Part shown: positions 51,458-63,869 of the stretch, piece by piece
Position numbering within the stretch: the first letter of the stretch is position 1
Layout of the letters: each line of letters opens with the position of its first letter
Assembly: GCA_036583965.1 (NCBI GenBank)
Contig: JAZBQD010000017.1
Location: 29,728,310-29,792,309 of the forward strand
Length of the DNA: 64,000 nucleotides
Source of the DNA: Prunella strophiata
Lineage: Eukaryota > Chordata > Aves > Passeriformes > Prunellidae
Direction: 5' to 3'
The notes under the pieces: model-generated
What the model was told of the DNA's origin: nothing
Databases searched by the model: none
Seen by the model: the letters and a program-made list of their open reading frames with translations, nothing else
Program-made: the position numbers and the translations under genes

Positions 51458-54400
51458 CACATATATAGGGGACCTACCAGTGTATGTTCCCTATTTGTCT
51501 TCCCGTGAGTAATTAGAGAATATAAGCAAAAGCCGCAACCTATGGAGCCGAATTCTCTCGGTACGTTAGATAGTTCTGAGAAGTTGTGAGGAATACTGAA
51601 TGGCAAGAATGACCATTTACATCAAAATTGTAGTGGTAATTAGTAAGCCAATGCTGTATCCTGTCATGACACACCACGGAAAAAAGACCCCACAACTGAG
51701 CTTAAAGAGAAAAGGTTCTCCAGATCAGAAGTAAAACAGCTGAGGAGTTCATGAGAGTACTTTTCTGGGCACTGTGCTGAGGATCTGCTCAGAATAATCT
51801 TTCTGATAGATTTTAATTAATGACAATAAAAGATAACAAAAAACTATTTTTTTTTTAGGATAAATATTTTCATTGTTTAGAGCTGAAGCTTAGTTTCTGA
51901 CCTAAAAGGATGATGGGTTCAGATGTGCAGTCCAGTTCATGTACTTCTGTGGAGAGTTGAGTTTTTAGCATATCCAATCAGACATTACAGAAAAAAAAAA
52001 TTCAAGTTCCCTCTTTTCTTGATAGCAACACATAACCACTTGAATCATAACATGTACTTTCTAAGTGCTGTGAAAACTGAAGGAATATAATTTGAAGACT
52101 GTGTGTTCCATCCACAGTGCAAAGGTGTATCGGTCTCCCCTCGGAGAGAAGCTCCCCGAGAAAAAAGAAGTGTGGCCAGATGCTACACTCCCTCCCGACT
52201 TCAGCCACTTTGTCTTTCTTAAGTACTCATAAGTATTCCTAAGTACCCAGTAGTTAGTTTCCTAGCAACTTACTGGGAAAAAATTCTGTAAGTAAAAGAA
52301 AAAAAAAAGAAAGAAACCCAACCCCCAACAAAAGGTAAACACATGTCTGGAATATACAACTTTGTGTATTCAAAATGAAATAAATATATAATGGCTACAA
52401 GATGCCTTTCATTCTGTTTGGAAATGATCAAATGGCAATCTTGTCCTGTTCAAGTGTTAGCAGTAATGCTTTTGCAAGTTTTTTGTGGCTTTCTCTTCTG
52501 TAAGGAGCACTGGAATTTTTATAAGTGTATGAAAGAATTAACAGTGAATATTCCTACTACTGCTTTATTATGATCTCAGTAAGTGGTATGTGTAAGCTGT
52601 CAAGAAAATTTAAAAGTTTTTTAGCAATTTTAAAAGTCCTTGATATTTTGACATGTGCAAATAGCTTTTGCTTTTCCTGTGTTCTCTAGTATATGAGACT
52701 ATACACTTAACAGCTTCCTGAATGATTTTGAGTGGGTTTAATTTTCCTGATATGTTGACATTTTCTGTAGATTTGGTAGTTGTAAGATATTTTTAATGTC
52801 ACCACTTGATTTTCCTCTTGTTAGTGATTTGGAGGGAGACTACCCTGAATGTGGCTAACTTTCCTTTTTCTTATCAAGCAAAACAGTATTTCAGTTTTAC
52901 TTACTATATAGAGATTTTTTTATTTTTGCCCAACATATTGACTTTTTGCAAGGATTGATGAGGGAGGTATTTTTGCACTCAGTCAGCTATGCAATACTGA
53001 CTTCTTATGGGTTTTTGCACATGTGTTTTAGGTAGAATGTGGACTCTGTGTTTTGCAGTAAGATTGTACTGATAAACAGTATTTCCTAACCAAATTTAGC
53101 AGGCATTTTCCTCACCTGGCATTGCATAAATAAAGAGCTGAAAGGATCTATCAGGATATACTTCCAAGTGGTGAGTGGTTTTGGAGCAAATGTCATATTA
53201 TAGGTAGGATGCTAGCCATGCCTCCAGTTTGTCACTCTTAAGGAATCAGGAACATATCCTGGCATGGCTGATTAGATTGCCTTACTCCTATGGTCCTCCT
53301 TCCCTCTGAAAGTCCAGAAAAGTAGCAGTAGTTGGTCAGTGATCCTGCAGGCTATGACTAACAATAAGGTGTGATTTCTTTGGTCTGAAAGTGGAGGAGG
53401 CAGATGCAAGCCAACTAGTCAGTACAAAAATCAGAAGAGCATTCTTTCAGCATTTTGCATTTTGGTTTTCATTTCAAAATGAATGAAGAACCTGAGCTTA
53501 TTGAGCTAGAAAGAAGATTTTTATCTTTTTAATTAAATTTTAGTTTTAATTGAGTAACTTAGAGGTTTTACCCATATATAAGGCAGAAGCTGTAATTGTC
53601 AGCTACCACAACCTCAGATTTTGTGCATCTGGTACAGAGAAACCCTGTAAATTTTGACTCTGCTAGCAGCTCCATTGAACCTTTTGGAAACAGCGAGGAC
53701 TTAGCCAGTTTCATCCTCTGTTTTTCTTTGATTTTTCTTTTATTATTATTCATTAAAATACTGGGATATAAAATTAGTTTTTAAAATGCATCAGCTCATT
53801 GAATTAGGCAATGAATGAATGTTGACTAGAGGGCTCTAGGAAACTTGGCAAGTAATACTGTTCCGTGGGGCATTGAAACAGTGTAGCCAAGACAGCTTCC
53901 CAGACAAATTGTCCTGGTGTCAGATGGTAGTCAGTGGATCAGTAGGAATTTGTGCTGACTGCTGTAATTGAAGTCCTCATCTGCTGGAGGATGGTGTTGC
54001 TGTCAGCTTCACTGTGGTCCAGATTCTCTCTTCACCTTTGGGCCTTGCCAAGGTAGTGCAGGACTACCCTGAAGCATATTTCTGCATTAGCTGGCTCTGG
54101 TGGCAAATCGGGAGTATGCTCTGCTGCTGTTTGGTGTGCATGTAAAGTCGTTTGGAAAATTGCATATCCTTCAGTCCCCTTTGCATATGGTGTCATTTCC
54201 AGACTGAAAACAAATTCCATTTGTCAGATAAAAATTTCTTGCAGCTGTTTTGCTGCTATGGGTCTCAGAGACTGATCCATACAACGTGAAAAATACTGCT
54301 GGTAGAGGGAAATACAGGTCAGTTGGGCAGCCTTTCCTTTCTGGTACTGACTTTATTAATTGCTTTGCATCAGAGGTCCTTAGCAATCATATGAGGAGAT

Positions 54401-55027
54401 TTCAGAAGGAGGAACAGTGGTTAATTGTTAAAAAAGCAGACATTTGTCAGCACTGGGAAGATCTGCTAACTGCAGTAGCATGGCACTAGGAAAGCAAGTA
54501 TTTCCACTTGGTGTAGATTACAGTATAGAGTAATATATGCAGCAGAACATATTCTGGAAATGGAAATTGAATCCCTAATGATTATGCATAACTTGAAGAG
54601 AAAAGAGCTAACTTAAAAGTCCCATTGTTACTGTTAGCATGCTCGTGTTGTTAACCTGATCATGAAAGTGGATGGAATTTTAAGAGAAAATCCCCAGTGG
54701 TGTAGTATTTAGGGAGTTATGAAATAGTGTAGTAAAAACATCAGACTTTTGATTTGGATTTGAATGTAATATCAGCTATATAATTTAAAATATTGTAAAG
54801 CAGACGTTATTGTTCACAGCCACAAAAAGTAAGCTGGAGAGTAAACTTATTTCCTGGAGGCATCAGTGGTTTTGAGAGCAATTTTAAAGCTTTTATTTAG
54901 CATAATCAGTAAAGTCTTGGAATAATTACAAGCATTACATTATAAGGTCACAATTTTTATAAATTTTTAAAATTTATAATCTGCTTTGTATTCTCTTTGT
55001 CACTCCTCCATAGACACATTGTCTGCT

Positions 55028-55073
55028 GCATAACCTGTCTCTAAGATGCTGCAGAAGCAGTGACAGGTTATGC
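55028..55073 (+). other. RNA stem-loop in the HOOK3 3' UTR
   Basis: Arm GCATAACCTGTC (55028-55039) pairs perfectly with GACAGGTTATGC (55062-55073). Inside the loop CTGC (55049-55052) pairs with GCAG (55057-55060) around AGAA. The pairing is seen directly; function is unknown. Confidence 0.8.
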
Positions 55074-56772
55074 TCAGTGAATTTACCCTCATATCTTGCA
55101 TTTCTGTTTTCTTCTATGTGTTGCTACCTCAACAGGTGGCTTTAAAATAAAGAAATTGGCAGACAACTATTTTTAGAACATGATAAGAATTTCTAGTCAG
55201 GAAAGGGCACTAACAGATGAATTTTTACATCCTTGAAAGTTAATACAGTGTCCTGAGTTTACAAGACCTCTCAAAAGTACTATTGACTCAATGAGAAGCC
55301 TGAAGTGTCACTTCTGTATATGTGCAACATACACTTGAAGGACACTTGAAGTGCTACTAAACAGTAAGTTTGAGCTAAATAATAGCCAGATGAGAGACTA
55401 AAGGAGTAGATTATATTCATTTATACACAATAGAATAGGTACATGCTTATGTAGCTTGAACTTTTTATTTTTTATAGAACAACTACAGCAATCTTCATAT
55501 TAATCCTGAACTGTGTAACTATGCACCAAGCAGTGCCAAGCAAGCTTAAAAGACAATGATTGCTCAAAATACACACCCTCAAGGTCTTTGAATGTGTTGA
55601 ATGTGTTAAATTTTTTTATTCCATTTGATATGTGTCCTGTGTTTCTGTTTGTTTTTCTGTTTTGGTTAGTATTCTGGGTGGATGAGTGAGAAGGAAAAAA
55701 AGAGGGATACACAAGCTACAGGACTTATAGCATAAATACTCTTTTTTATCTATTTAATCTGGATTGTCCCATCACAAGAAGCATTCTTAGAGTCATTTTT
55801 GACCAGTGCAATACAAGGGAGAAGGAAGTGGGGAAACAGGCTCTAATTTCAGTCTGGTGAAGCCAATTTACTCTTTGCAATATGAAAACGAAAATGCCCA
55901 TTTAGTGTTGTGCCAGTGCTGTGTAGGGACATCTGTGTTACTTGGGGAAATTTGCTGTGTCAGTAGAGCATTCCATTTCAGTTACACTGGCCAGGAAAAA
56001 GGGTGCATCAGTGAGGATGGAGAACTGTGCCAACCTCTCCAATTCTCATCCGAGCTTAGATTCCCTTCCGCAGCGTTGTGGAGTGCTCTCTTGACTGCTC
56101 GGTGACTCTGACTCAGCTTACTTTAACAAGAACATGTATCATTTTCTGGCAATTCAAACCTGTATTTACATGCAAGGGATAGAACTGGCCAGTGCAGTGG
56201 GGCAGTGATGCGGAGCCTCATGCACAGGATGAGCTCTGATGAAATTTAAATGCCTTCAGTGGTGCTCAGAGCTCAAGACAGTTGACTCTGATTGATTGTC
56301 TTTTAGCGTGTAAACACGTGCAGAATTGGGTGGGCACCTTTCACTTTATCTTGCTTTAACAGTTATACTCACAGACACCAGGAATGCCTGAGACTTGCTC
56401 ATTGCTGTGTAAACTTACTTTCCCTTGCTTTATTAGTTGAGAATGGTGCCCTGAAGAATTTTACTCAGAAGTGTGTAAACTGTAATTACAGCTAAACGTA
56501 GATATTGATCAAGGCTATTTTGTTGCTTTTCCAGTTATTAGTCTGTAACCTTCCTGTTAATTTGAACAGTTGCTTGGCAAAGGTATTTCCCCCAAGAATT
56601 TGCACAACTCTTAAGTAGAGGTGGCCTTACTAAACTGCTTTTAAAAAGACCTGTTCTGTTCTCTGTTTTGGTTTTTTTTTTTTTGTTTTGTTTTGTTTTT
56701 TGGGTTTTTTTTTTTTTCAACAGTAATATGTTATCTGCTTTTTAACTTTCTTCTTTATTCTTTTATTTGCAG

Positions 56773-56788
56773 TGATGTGGTTGCATGA
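56773..56788 (+). CDS. HOOK3: Candidate alternative HOOK3 last exon, coding part (S-D-V-V-A-stop)
   Basis: A strong acceptor ('ttcttttatttgcag') precedes 56773. If joined to the donor-like CAAG/GTAGAG at 48425-48426, the split codon AG+T gives Ser. The frame then reads Asp-Val-Val-Ala and stops at TGA 56786-56788, so PATAR becomes PATASDVVA. HOOK1 ends PATTSD by recall, which resembles this alternative tail. The donor is weak and use is inferred. Confidence 0.35.
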
Positions 56789-57267
56789 CCTGCAGCATTA
56801 TTATAACAGGGACTGTTCAGTGCATGACTTGCTTTTCTGTCCAGACTGCATAACCAAAACTTAACCAGTTCTACACTTAAGACTCATGGCCATCTGATTT
56901 CAAAGGGGGATCTACTTGCAGAGAAGCTTACCATCCTGGGGAGTGGCTTTCTCATTTCCCACTTCCACTTACTCTTTCTCTTCACAAAAAGTCTCCTATG
57001 AGGCTAGAAGAGAGGAAAACCTGTATTCACAACTCAACAGGAGGCGTTCTGCAAAGTGACAGAGCAGTGTCAGCTCTCCATCTTACTTCCGCCTGTCCAC
57101 TTTATTTAATTCTGATTAACAGTATTAACCCACAGACTTCTGCAACATTTTCATATACCGAACTATAAAAATCTAGTCTTAATGAGTTCCTAAAAAAGGC
57201 CTTCTGGTTACTGTTAAAATTTCAAAGCACCCGCACCCTTAAAGGATCTACTTTGAATCTTTAAACA

Positions 57268-57273
57268 AATAAA
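57268..57273 (+). terminator. HOOK3: Internal poly(A) signal, candidate proximal end of the alternative last exon
   Basis: AATAAA lies about 500 bases downstream of the acceptor at 56773. It is followed by 'gtgaaggaggtgttttacc', a modest GT-rich element. Confidence 0.4.
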
Positions 57274-59117
57274 GTAAAGTGAAGGAGGTGTTTTACCAGG
57301 AGAAATGACTAATGAATTGCTGCTTGGCGATCCCATCTTCCTTAGAAAACCAAGCAAGTTTCATCTGATAATCTCCGAGCCAGGCAAACTACCGGGTGGT
57401 ATTTTGTTCACAGGCACTGCCTGCTTCCTTAATATGTATATACACAGTAGTTCGTGGCTGTTGTATTTTTCTCTCTACATTTGAGCTGTGTTGTTGGTTT
57501 CTTTCGGAAACTTTTTTTCCAATCTGTATACAATTGTTAAAACAATCTGAGGAAAGATCTTGAATGGAGATAAATATGAAAGTCATCTACGCTTTCAGTA
57601 TTATGCAGACTGTCCTTGCCAGTTTATAATTTGGATCATTTATCTTTCACCTGTACTATTTTTTTTCCTTTCTTTTTTTCTTTCTCTTGTCACAGTCTTA
57701 GCTATTTAATTTCCAATTGCACTAGCTTGGCTGTTTCTTTGTATTTTGAAGTTTAGATATAAGATTTGCCATATGTAGACAGTGTAACTCAAAATGCTTT
57801 GTACTGCCTATATTAATTTAAAAAGCTGCTTATTTAATATTCCTAAATATCTGCACATTTGTACTACTGTATCTTTGTTTTGTATTGGACATCCAGTACT
57901 GGCAAGATTCAGAAGACAAGGGAGTGCTGTAGTGTTGTAAGTTAAGAGGTTTATTGTATAGGAGCTAGTACATAACGAACAGGGAAAGGGGCTTTCAAGC
58001 CATAGGATTTGCTGGAAAAACTGAAAAGTCTGGATGCTGAGTACCGTAAGCGGTTTGATTTAAATCCAGTTAAGGAGAAACCCCATTCTTGCTCACCTGG
58101 ATCTTAATCCTGGCAGAAATATTGATATGAACTGTGCTGCCTCCAGGAATAGTTTTACTTGTTTGGGCAGAACCTCCAGCCCTGTGTGCTTTGGGAGCAC
58201 CCCCACGCTGAAGAAGCGTTGTGCCCACTTGTCTCTGCAGTCTCTTCTGGTCACACACACAGTGCCTGCCTCGTCCCTGGCCCGCCAGGTGGGCTTTGAC
58301 AGAGCCACACCTCGGGTGCAGAGACGCCCACTTGTGTCCAGTCCTCAGGGATCCTGATCCCGCAGTGTCCGTGGCCTTGTGCAGAATGACGTGGAGGAAG
58401 GACAGACGTGTGCCCCACCGAGCACGGTGGTCTGTGCTGCCTGGCAAAGGGATGGGCAGGTAGGAATGGACTCCAAGCATAAAACTAGGATCCCAGTGAG
58501 AACTGTGGTGTTTTCCCTTCTGGATACTGTATCAGGTACTGTGGCTACCAGGTGCTCTGGCTGACAGCTCTCCGTAAAGGCTTCAGATGGGGATATATGT
58601 CTTTCCTGGTCCACCAGGGCCAGGGACAGTGAAGTCTTACGTGGCCTGCAGCCAGGATCTGGGGTTTGGTGATACACTCATGCAGCAGAGGCAGCAGCAT
58701 CTCATCAGACTCAGTCCAGCAGAGAGCTGAAGGATTTGTGTCTTTCCAGGTCCTAGCCATTGATCCCTTGTTATGTGTCAGGGCAAGTGTTACTAGTAAA
58801 ACTTCTTTTAGTTGGGTGTTAAAGGCATGGTATGTTTTTCATTTGCTAGTGCTGCTTCGGCTGGGACCACACCCTGCCCCAAGCCAGGCTGGGTGCAGGA
58901 TCCCTGAAATCAGGGCACTGTGCTGGGCAGGAGGGGATTGCTTTTTTTGTGCACCTGCCTCCACAGCTGTCCCAAAGTGATGCCGAGCAGTGCCTCATTT
59001 CTCCAAGTGGTCTGTGCAGATTAGAGACTAAGTATCAGTTGTTCTTGAGCCTTGATGACATTTATATGTAAGTGTGTTTAGCTTGACAAAAGTTGTTTGA
59101 GTTTACTAATGCAACAG

Positions 59118-59180
59118 AGAGATGCCAGGTGGAGCCAGTCAAGGAACTGGCTACTTTAACTAGATTAGCCTGGCATCTCT
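59118..59180 (+). other. RNA stem-loop with inner hairpin near the HOOK3 3' end
   Basis: Arm AGAGATGCCAGG (59118-59129) pairs perfectly with CCTGGCATCTCT (59169-59180). Between them AGCCAGT (59133-59139) pairs with ACTGGCT (59146-59152) around a 6-base loop. It is located about 430 bases before the distal poly(A) signal. Confidence 0.8.
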
Positions 59181-59602
59181 GTCATGAAGTGGTTGTGAGC
59201 TCTCAACTCAGAGCTGATCTCCAGCATGTCTCTGATATACTAACTTCATTTGTGCTGCATAGAAAACTCTCATACCTTCTTAATAGCAGCTTGTTTGACA
59301 GTCCTGAATTAAATGTTGATCAATTATCAAAGTAATAACTGTTTGTGAAGTTGCCAGTGATATATTTTCTGTAAAAGAATGAATTCTTAGAGTGTCAAAA
59401 CATTAATTTCCCATTTCAGTTCATCTACAAATTGTGTAACTACCAGATTGTTATGGTAGCAATATTAATATACATACCTGTATATAGACGAAAAAAACCT
59501 CATTAATGATAATTGGAATCAAAAAGTTTAATATTTTTCCCAGTCAAATACACTAATGCTTCCAAGGTGATAGAAGAGTGTACAGTTGTTAAACAAGTTG
59601 TA

Positions 59603-59608
59603 AATAAA
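59603..59608 (+). terminator. HOOK3: Distal poly(A) signal of HOOK3
   Basis: AATAAA is followed after about 20 bases by a GT-rich element ('ttgtgtctgctttatttggt'). This is the best-formed cleavage site downstream of the gene, with probable cleavage near 59620-59632. Confidence 0.75.
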
Positions 59609-59630
59609 CGCTTATATAAAACGTAAATGC

Positions 59631-62600
59631 TTGTGTCTGCTTTATTTGGTACTTGGTTGTGAACTGTGTTTCCTGGGGCTGTGCAAAGAGGGTGAGTGGC
59701 AGGTGGGCAGCACCAGGGCCTCAGAAAGCACAACACTCTCAGTGCTGCTGGGACACATCCCATCCCAGCCTGAGGTGCATGCTGTGGTTTGCTTCTCCAG
59801 GGGTCAAGGCTAAGTGACCGAAGGAAGAAAATTTTCCCTTGCCAATGGAAGCTTCACAACAGATACCACCAAAGGTGGGGAAAAGAAACACTGCTACTGT
59901 GGACAGAAAAAACTGTCCTGCCATCCTGCGCTGATGAACAGCTCTGGCATCTGGGAAAGGAGGCCTGGGTCAGTCTTAGACCAAATGCTGATCTTTGTGA
60001 AAGAGACAGCAACAGCCTGCGAGAGATACTGAGCCCATGAGTATTGTGTGTGGTGCTGGGGTTAAGAATGATGTGCAGGGACCCTGGCACAGCCTTTCAG
60101 GGGCTGCTCTGTGAAAGGAAGAGGATCAGAAAGGGGAGGGTGCCCTGGTGGCAGCACTGCCAGCCTGGTAGTGACTGGAGAGCTTGTGAGGCTGAGGGCA
60201 GGCTGGGGTAAAGTGTTTGCTGTCTGGGAAGGGCAGAGCCCCAGAGGTGGTGGCCGGCTTCCTCTGCACCACAGGCAGTGAATGCGGGAAGCAGGAAAGC
60301 TGCCAGAGCCTCACTTCTAGCTGCTTGTGATTCACTGTGGTCCTTTGCCCTCCTCAGTCCCACCTGTCACTCCTCTTCATCTTTGGCATGACTGCAGTGT
60401 TTTCTGCCTCTGAAACATCAGACCATCATTCCCTGTCCTATTGTTTCCCTCACTCCTAACCTAACTTTTACTATACATTTTTTCTTCCTTTTCCAGCTCT
60501 CCCACCCTTGCAATGTGCATTGGTATCCCTCATTCTGGCCTCTGCTCTGCTCCCTGACAACTCCTTCAAAGCCATGACTGATGCTCCACATGGTACGGGG
60601 GGAATTGTGCCCCTGGCTCCACAGTTCACGCTGCCCCTCCACGGGTGCTGGCCCAGCAAGGAGGATGCAGCTCTCTCTGCAGGTTCTCTTCCGGCAGTAC
60701 CTCTCCTCCACACCCCACAGCTGCAGGCCCTGCTTTTACCCACAAGGGTGTTTATGTTGCATTAGATGTTGCAGGAGGTGACAGCCAGTGCTGAGTTGAA
60801 CAGTGTGGTGGAAGCACACTCCAGAAGCTGCACAGTTTCCCCCTACAGTTCCTCTTTTCTACTCTTTTTGTCCACAAATAACTTTTGAGCACCTATATAT
60901 TGCACACATTAATTATAATAAACACTGCAAATAAATCTTTGTGCCCATTGCTTTTCTCAAGACCCTTTCCTCTTCCTTAGGAGCTAAAACAATTAAACAG
61001 CCTCAAAACAGCAAAGCACCCATGTGGCAAAACAGGCTGACAGGAAGCAAAGGTCAGCTGTGCCAGGGAAAAGAAGATCAGGCGATGTAACTGGAAAACC
61101 TTCACACGCTGAATGTACACACTGCTCCCTGGTTTAGGTCTGAGAGCCCTGGGAGGCAGTGGAGCCTCTGCCTCCTGGGACTTCCTGCTGGTACCAGGAA
61201 AGTGTCTCAAAGCTGCAGCTGTGCACACATCTGGATGATTGGTTTCTGCACCAAACTACGCTGTTCATAAACTTAAGAGGGAGCACAACTCTGTGCCAAG
61301 ATGGAAACCCCATCTGAGCGAAGGGCAGAGAAACTCCCCCAACCCCCAGTGCCAGGGAAATTATCAAGGCACTCACAAGCAAAACATGAGCCAGATGCAT
61401 TTTCAATGTTTATCACACCACGGTGTGCAAGAGCCTTTCTTTGCCTTTGACAAAAACATTAAAAAGGTTCCAAAAAAACAACCCAGACCTTTTACTAACG
61501 CAGATCAGAAGTTACAGACAGACCACACCGATATTCTGAAAAGCTTTCCAGGGACTTCAACTCCAGCGTTCCACCGTTTCCACTACCACTTTAACATACA
61601 AAATACAGGAATGGCTGTACACCTTTCTGACTGCCCCACCCCCGACAAGGGCTCTCTGGCGGACCTCAGCAGAATGGGACCTGGCACTCTCCGCGCTGAC
61701 CGTGCAGGAAAGGACACGGCAGGTTCGGGAGAGCCATGAGCGATACCAGGATACCAACCCGCCATCAGGAGATTGCCGCCTGACAGGACAGCGCAGCACA
61801 GCACACACGGCACACACAGCACAGCACACACAGCACACACAGCACACACAGCACAGCACACACAGCACACACAGCACAGCACATACAGCACAGCACACAC
61901 AGCACACACGGCACACACAGCACAGCACACAGCACACAGTACAGTACACACCACACAGCACACACGTCACAGCAGCTTGTACCCGCCTGTGTGTGGCACA
62001 TCCTCCCCCCTGCACATGCACCATTAAAGTCTCCTTCAGCCTTTTAGTGACACTTCCTGTTCCCCGGAATGTGTTGCCGAACAAACTTGTTTTTAATCAG
62101 TGGCCTTGGGAACGTATGTTTGTATGAATCACAGCTGGAGTGAAATAGTATTGTTACTAGAGTTCTGAGGAAAATTACTGACCTCGACTGAGTCCAGGAT
62201 GGAATCTGATGGAAGACTAAAGCAGAGCCTCTCACAGCCCTATGAACGAGGGTCCCACGGGAGGCCCTTTGAGGTCCCATGTCCCCAGTGGCTGTGCCAG
62301 CGTGTCCCTTGGAGCAGGATGTGCCTCTCGGTGCTCATCAACCCACAGGTTTGGGACTCAAAGGAGCCTCCTCAAAACCTGACAGTGGGGCCTGGGCTGG
62401 TACCCTCTCCTCCAGGCTGAAGCCTCTGCCCACTGAGAGCTGCAAAGGCATCCCTGTGTGCATTTCACTGAATTCTGGGGGAGTTCTAAACAGGGGCTTT
62501 GTGCATATGCACACACAGAGAGGAATATTTGATATACATGCCTGTGTCTGTGTGCAGGTGTGAAAACTGACTTCAACACTTTATAGCGAGTGTAGCATCA

Positions 62601-63869
62601 ATGCTGCCATCTTGGATTCAAAATTAAGTTATTGTTGTGGTTATGGTAAAACTTACAGAATCATTCTGTAAGAATTAAATCAGTCAGTGATTAAGTGCTG
62701 CCAAATCCTTTAGGCATAAAGCACTGAGCAATTCCAAGGGTAGGTTTGGCAAGGGGTCCATTGTGAAACCTGTGACCCCGTGGGAGGGTCTCCCTTCCCC
62801 TTCTGCATCCTTACATTCTCCATGCTCCCCCTTTTGCATCCCCAGGGATGCATCCCCAGTCTCTGTTGTGTGACACTCCAGACTGATTCTAGTCCAGTTC
62901 TCCTTTGTGTGCTTTATCTACGTGGTAACAGAGCAAACCTTGCCAGAGAACTTAATCGTGCTTTCACTAATTTGTTATAAAATTGCTTTTGTTGATACCT
63001 TTGAAAGTGCTTCTTTACGTTACCTTGACCACCCAGTCACAACACAGGTTCCTGCACTCCAGGAACTGTGCAAGTGCACAGCACTTAAGGCTCCTGTTCC
63101 TGGAAGGGGGTTGTCCATGTTGAGTGCTGGGATGTGGTGTTCGGGTGGGTTTTTTTGGTGTTTTGTGATTTTTTTCTGCTCTCATATGGAAAAGGCAATA
63201 ATCCCCTGTGGGATTCCCCTCCAAAGCCGATGGAGGCTGTAGTCACTGCAGCCCAAAGCACCCTGCAAAGAAATATTTTGGAAATACCCCAAAAATGCTG
63301 TCTTGGCACAGATTTCTCTGAGAAGGAAAAACACTTCCTTGCAAATAGGACTTGACAGAGTACTGGAATACTCTCTTGTAGCCATCATGTTATTTTTAAA
63401 CCTAAAATAGAAAAAAAAGTCAAACAGCTTCCCAAACCACTGAAGATTTGTACAAGTTAACATGACATCCAGGGATACTTTTAGGTCCAAGCCAGCATGC
63501 ATTCAGTCTCTAAACATGGGTAGCACTGGTTTGCATGCCCTTCCAAGCATGTCTGGTGATGTCTGGAATTCAGGCAATGTAAGAGACCAGCCTAAACCAA
63601 TCCAAAACACCACCACACTGAGAAGAGCCCGTTTCAAATGCATCTTGGTCTATGCAGCCTTCAATTCACCTACCTGTGAAGAGTTTAGGATTATGTACTT
63701 CATCACCTGCCAAAGCATTTGGTTTTAAAACATATATAAACCACCCAGGATGTGTACACAAACTGATTTTGTGTTGGAAGATACAGTTATAATTAAAGGC
63801 AGATGCAGAAATTTCCAGAACAAAACTGTCTGGAAAATACATTAAAGCCAAAGAAAATCAACTGAACAA
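59631..63869. other. Intergenic region
   Basis: GC content is higher than in the gene introns. It holds paired AATAAA signals at 60917 and 60930 (plus strand) and the minisatellite at 61790. Overlapping open frames of 60-175 codons show no family motif. No CpG-island promoter was seen. Confidence 0.7.
61790..61974. repeat. CAGCACACA / CAGCA minisatellite
   Basis: About 185 bases of imperfect tandem units, mostly the 9-mer cagcacaca interspersed with the 5-mer cagca. No unit contains a stop, so several frames on both strands stay open and give artificial Gln-His-Thr and Cys-Val-Leu proteins. Confidence 0.9.

Larger units (their letters stand above)
48430..59630 (+). other. HOOK3: HOOK3 3' untranslated region (about 11.2 kb, end inferred)
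   Basis: No credible gene follows the stop until a strong poly(A) site at 59603. The sequence is AT-rich, free of recognisable CR1, and has the look of a long vertebrate 3' UTR. It contains internal AATAAA signals (48505, 51452, 52379, 53129, 55146, 57268), a 22-bp palindrome, two strong stem-loops, low-complexity C-rich (50041-50073) and T/G-rich (56664-56718) tracts, and a GC-rich island at about 58085-58990. Part of it (48430-56772) could instead be an intron of an alternative isoform. Confidence 0.65.

Noticed and set aside
56721..56723. Second acceptor-like AG after a long T run upstream of 56773
   Set aside because: The T run is low-complexity sequence; the AG at 56771-56772 has a better tract and gives the sensible frame.
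59641..59646. Minus-strand AATAAA next to the HOOK3 end
   Set aside because: It is part of the GT/T-rich downstream element of the plus-strand site and has no upstream minus-strand gene.
61239..61739. 166-codon plus-strand frame
   Set aside because: The longest non-repeat frame downstream of HOOK3, but with no recognisable domain, no splice context and no promoter.
61557..62084. 175-codon minus-strand frame and matching plus-strand frames
   Set aside because: Most of the length is the translated minisatellite; it is an artefact of stop-free repeat units.
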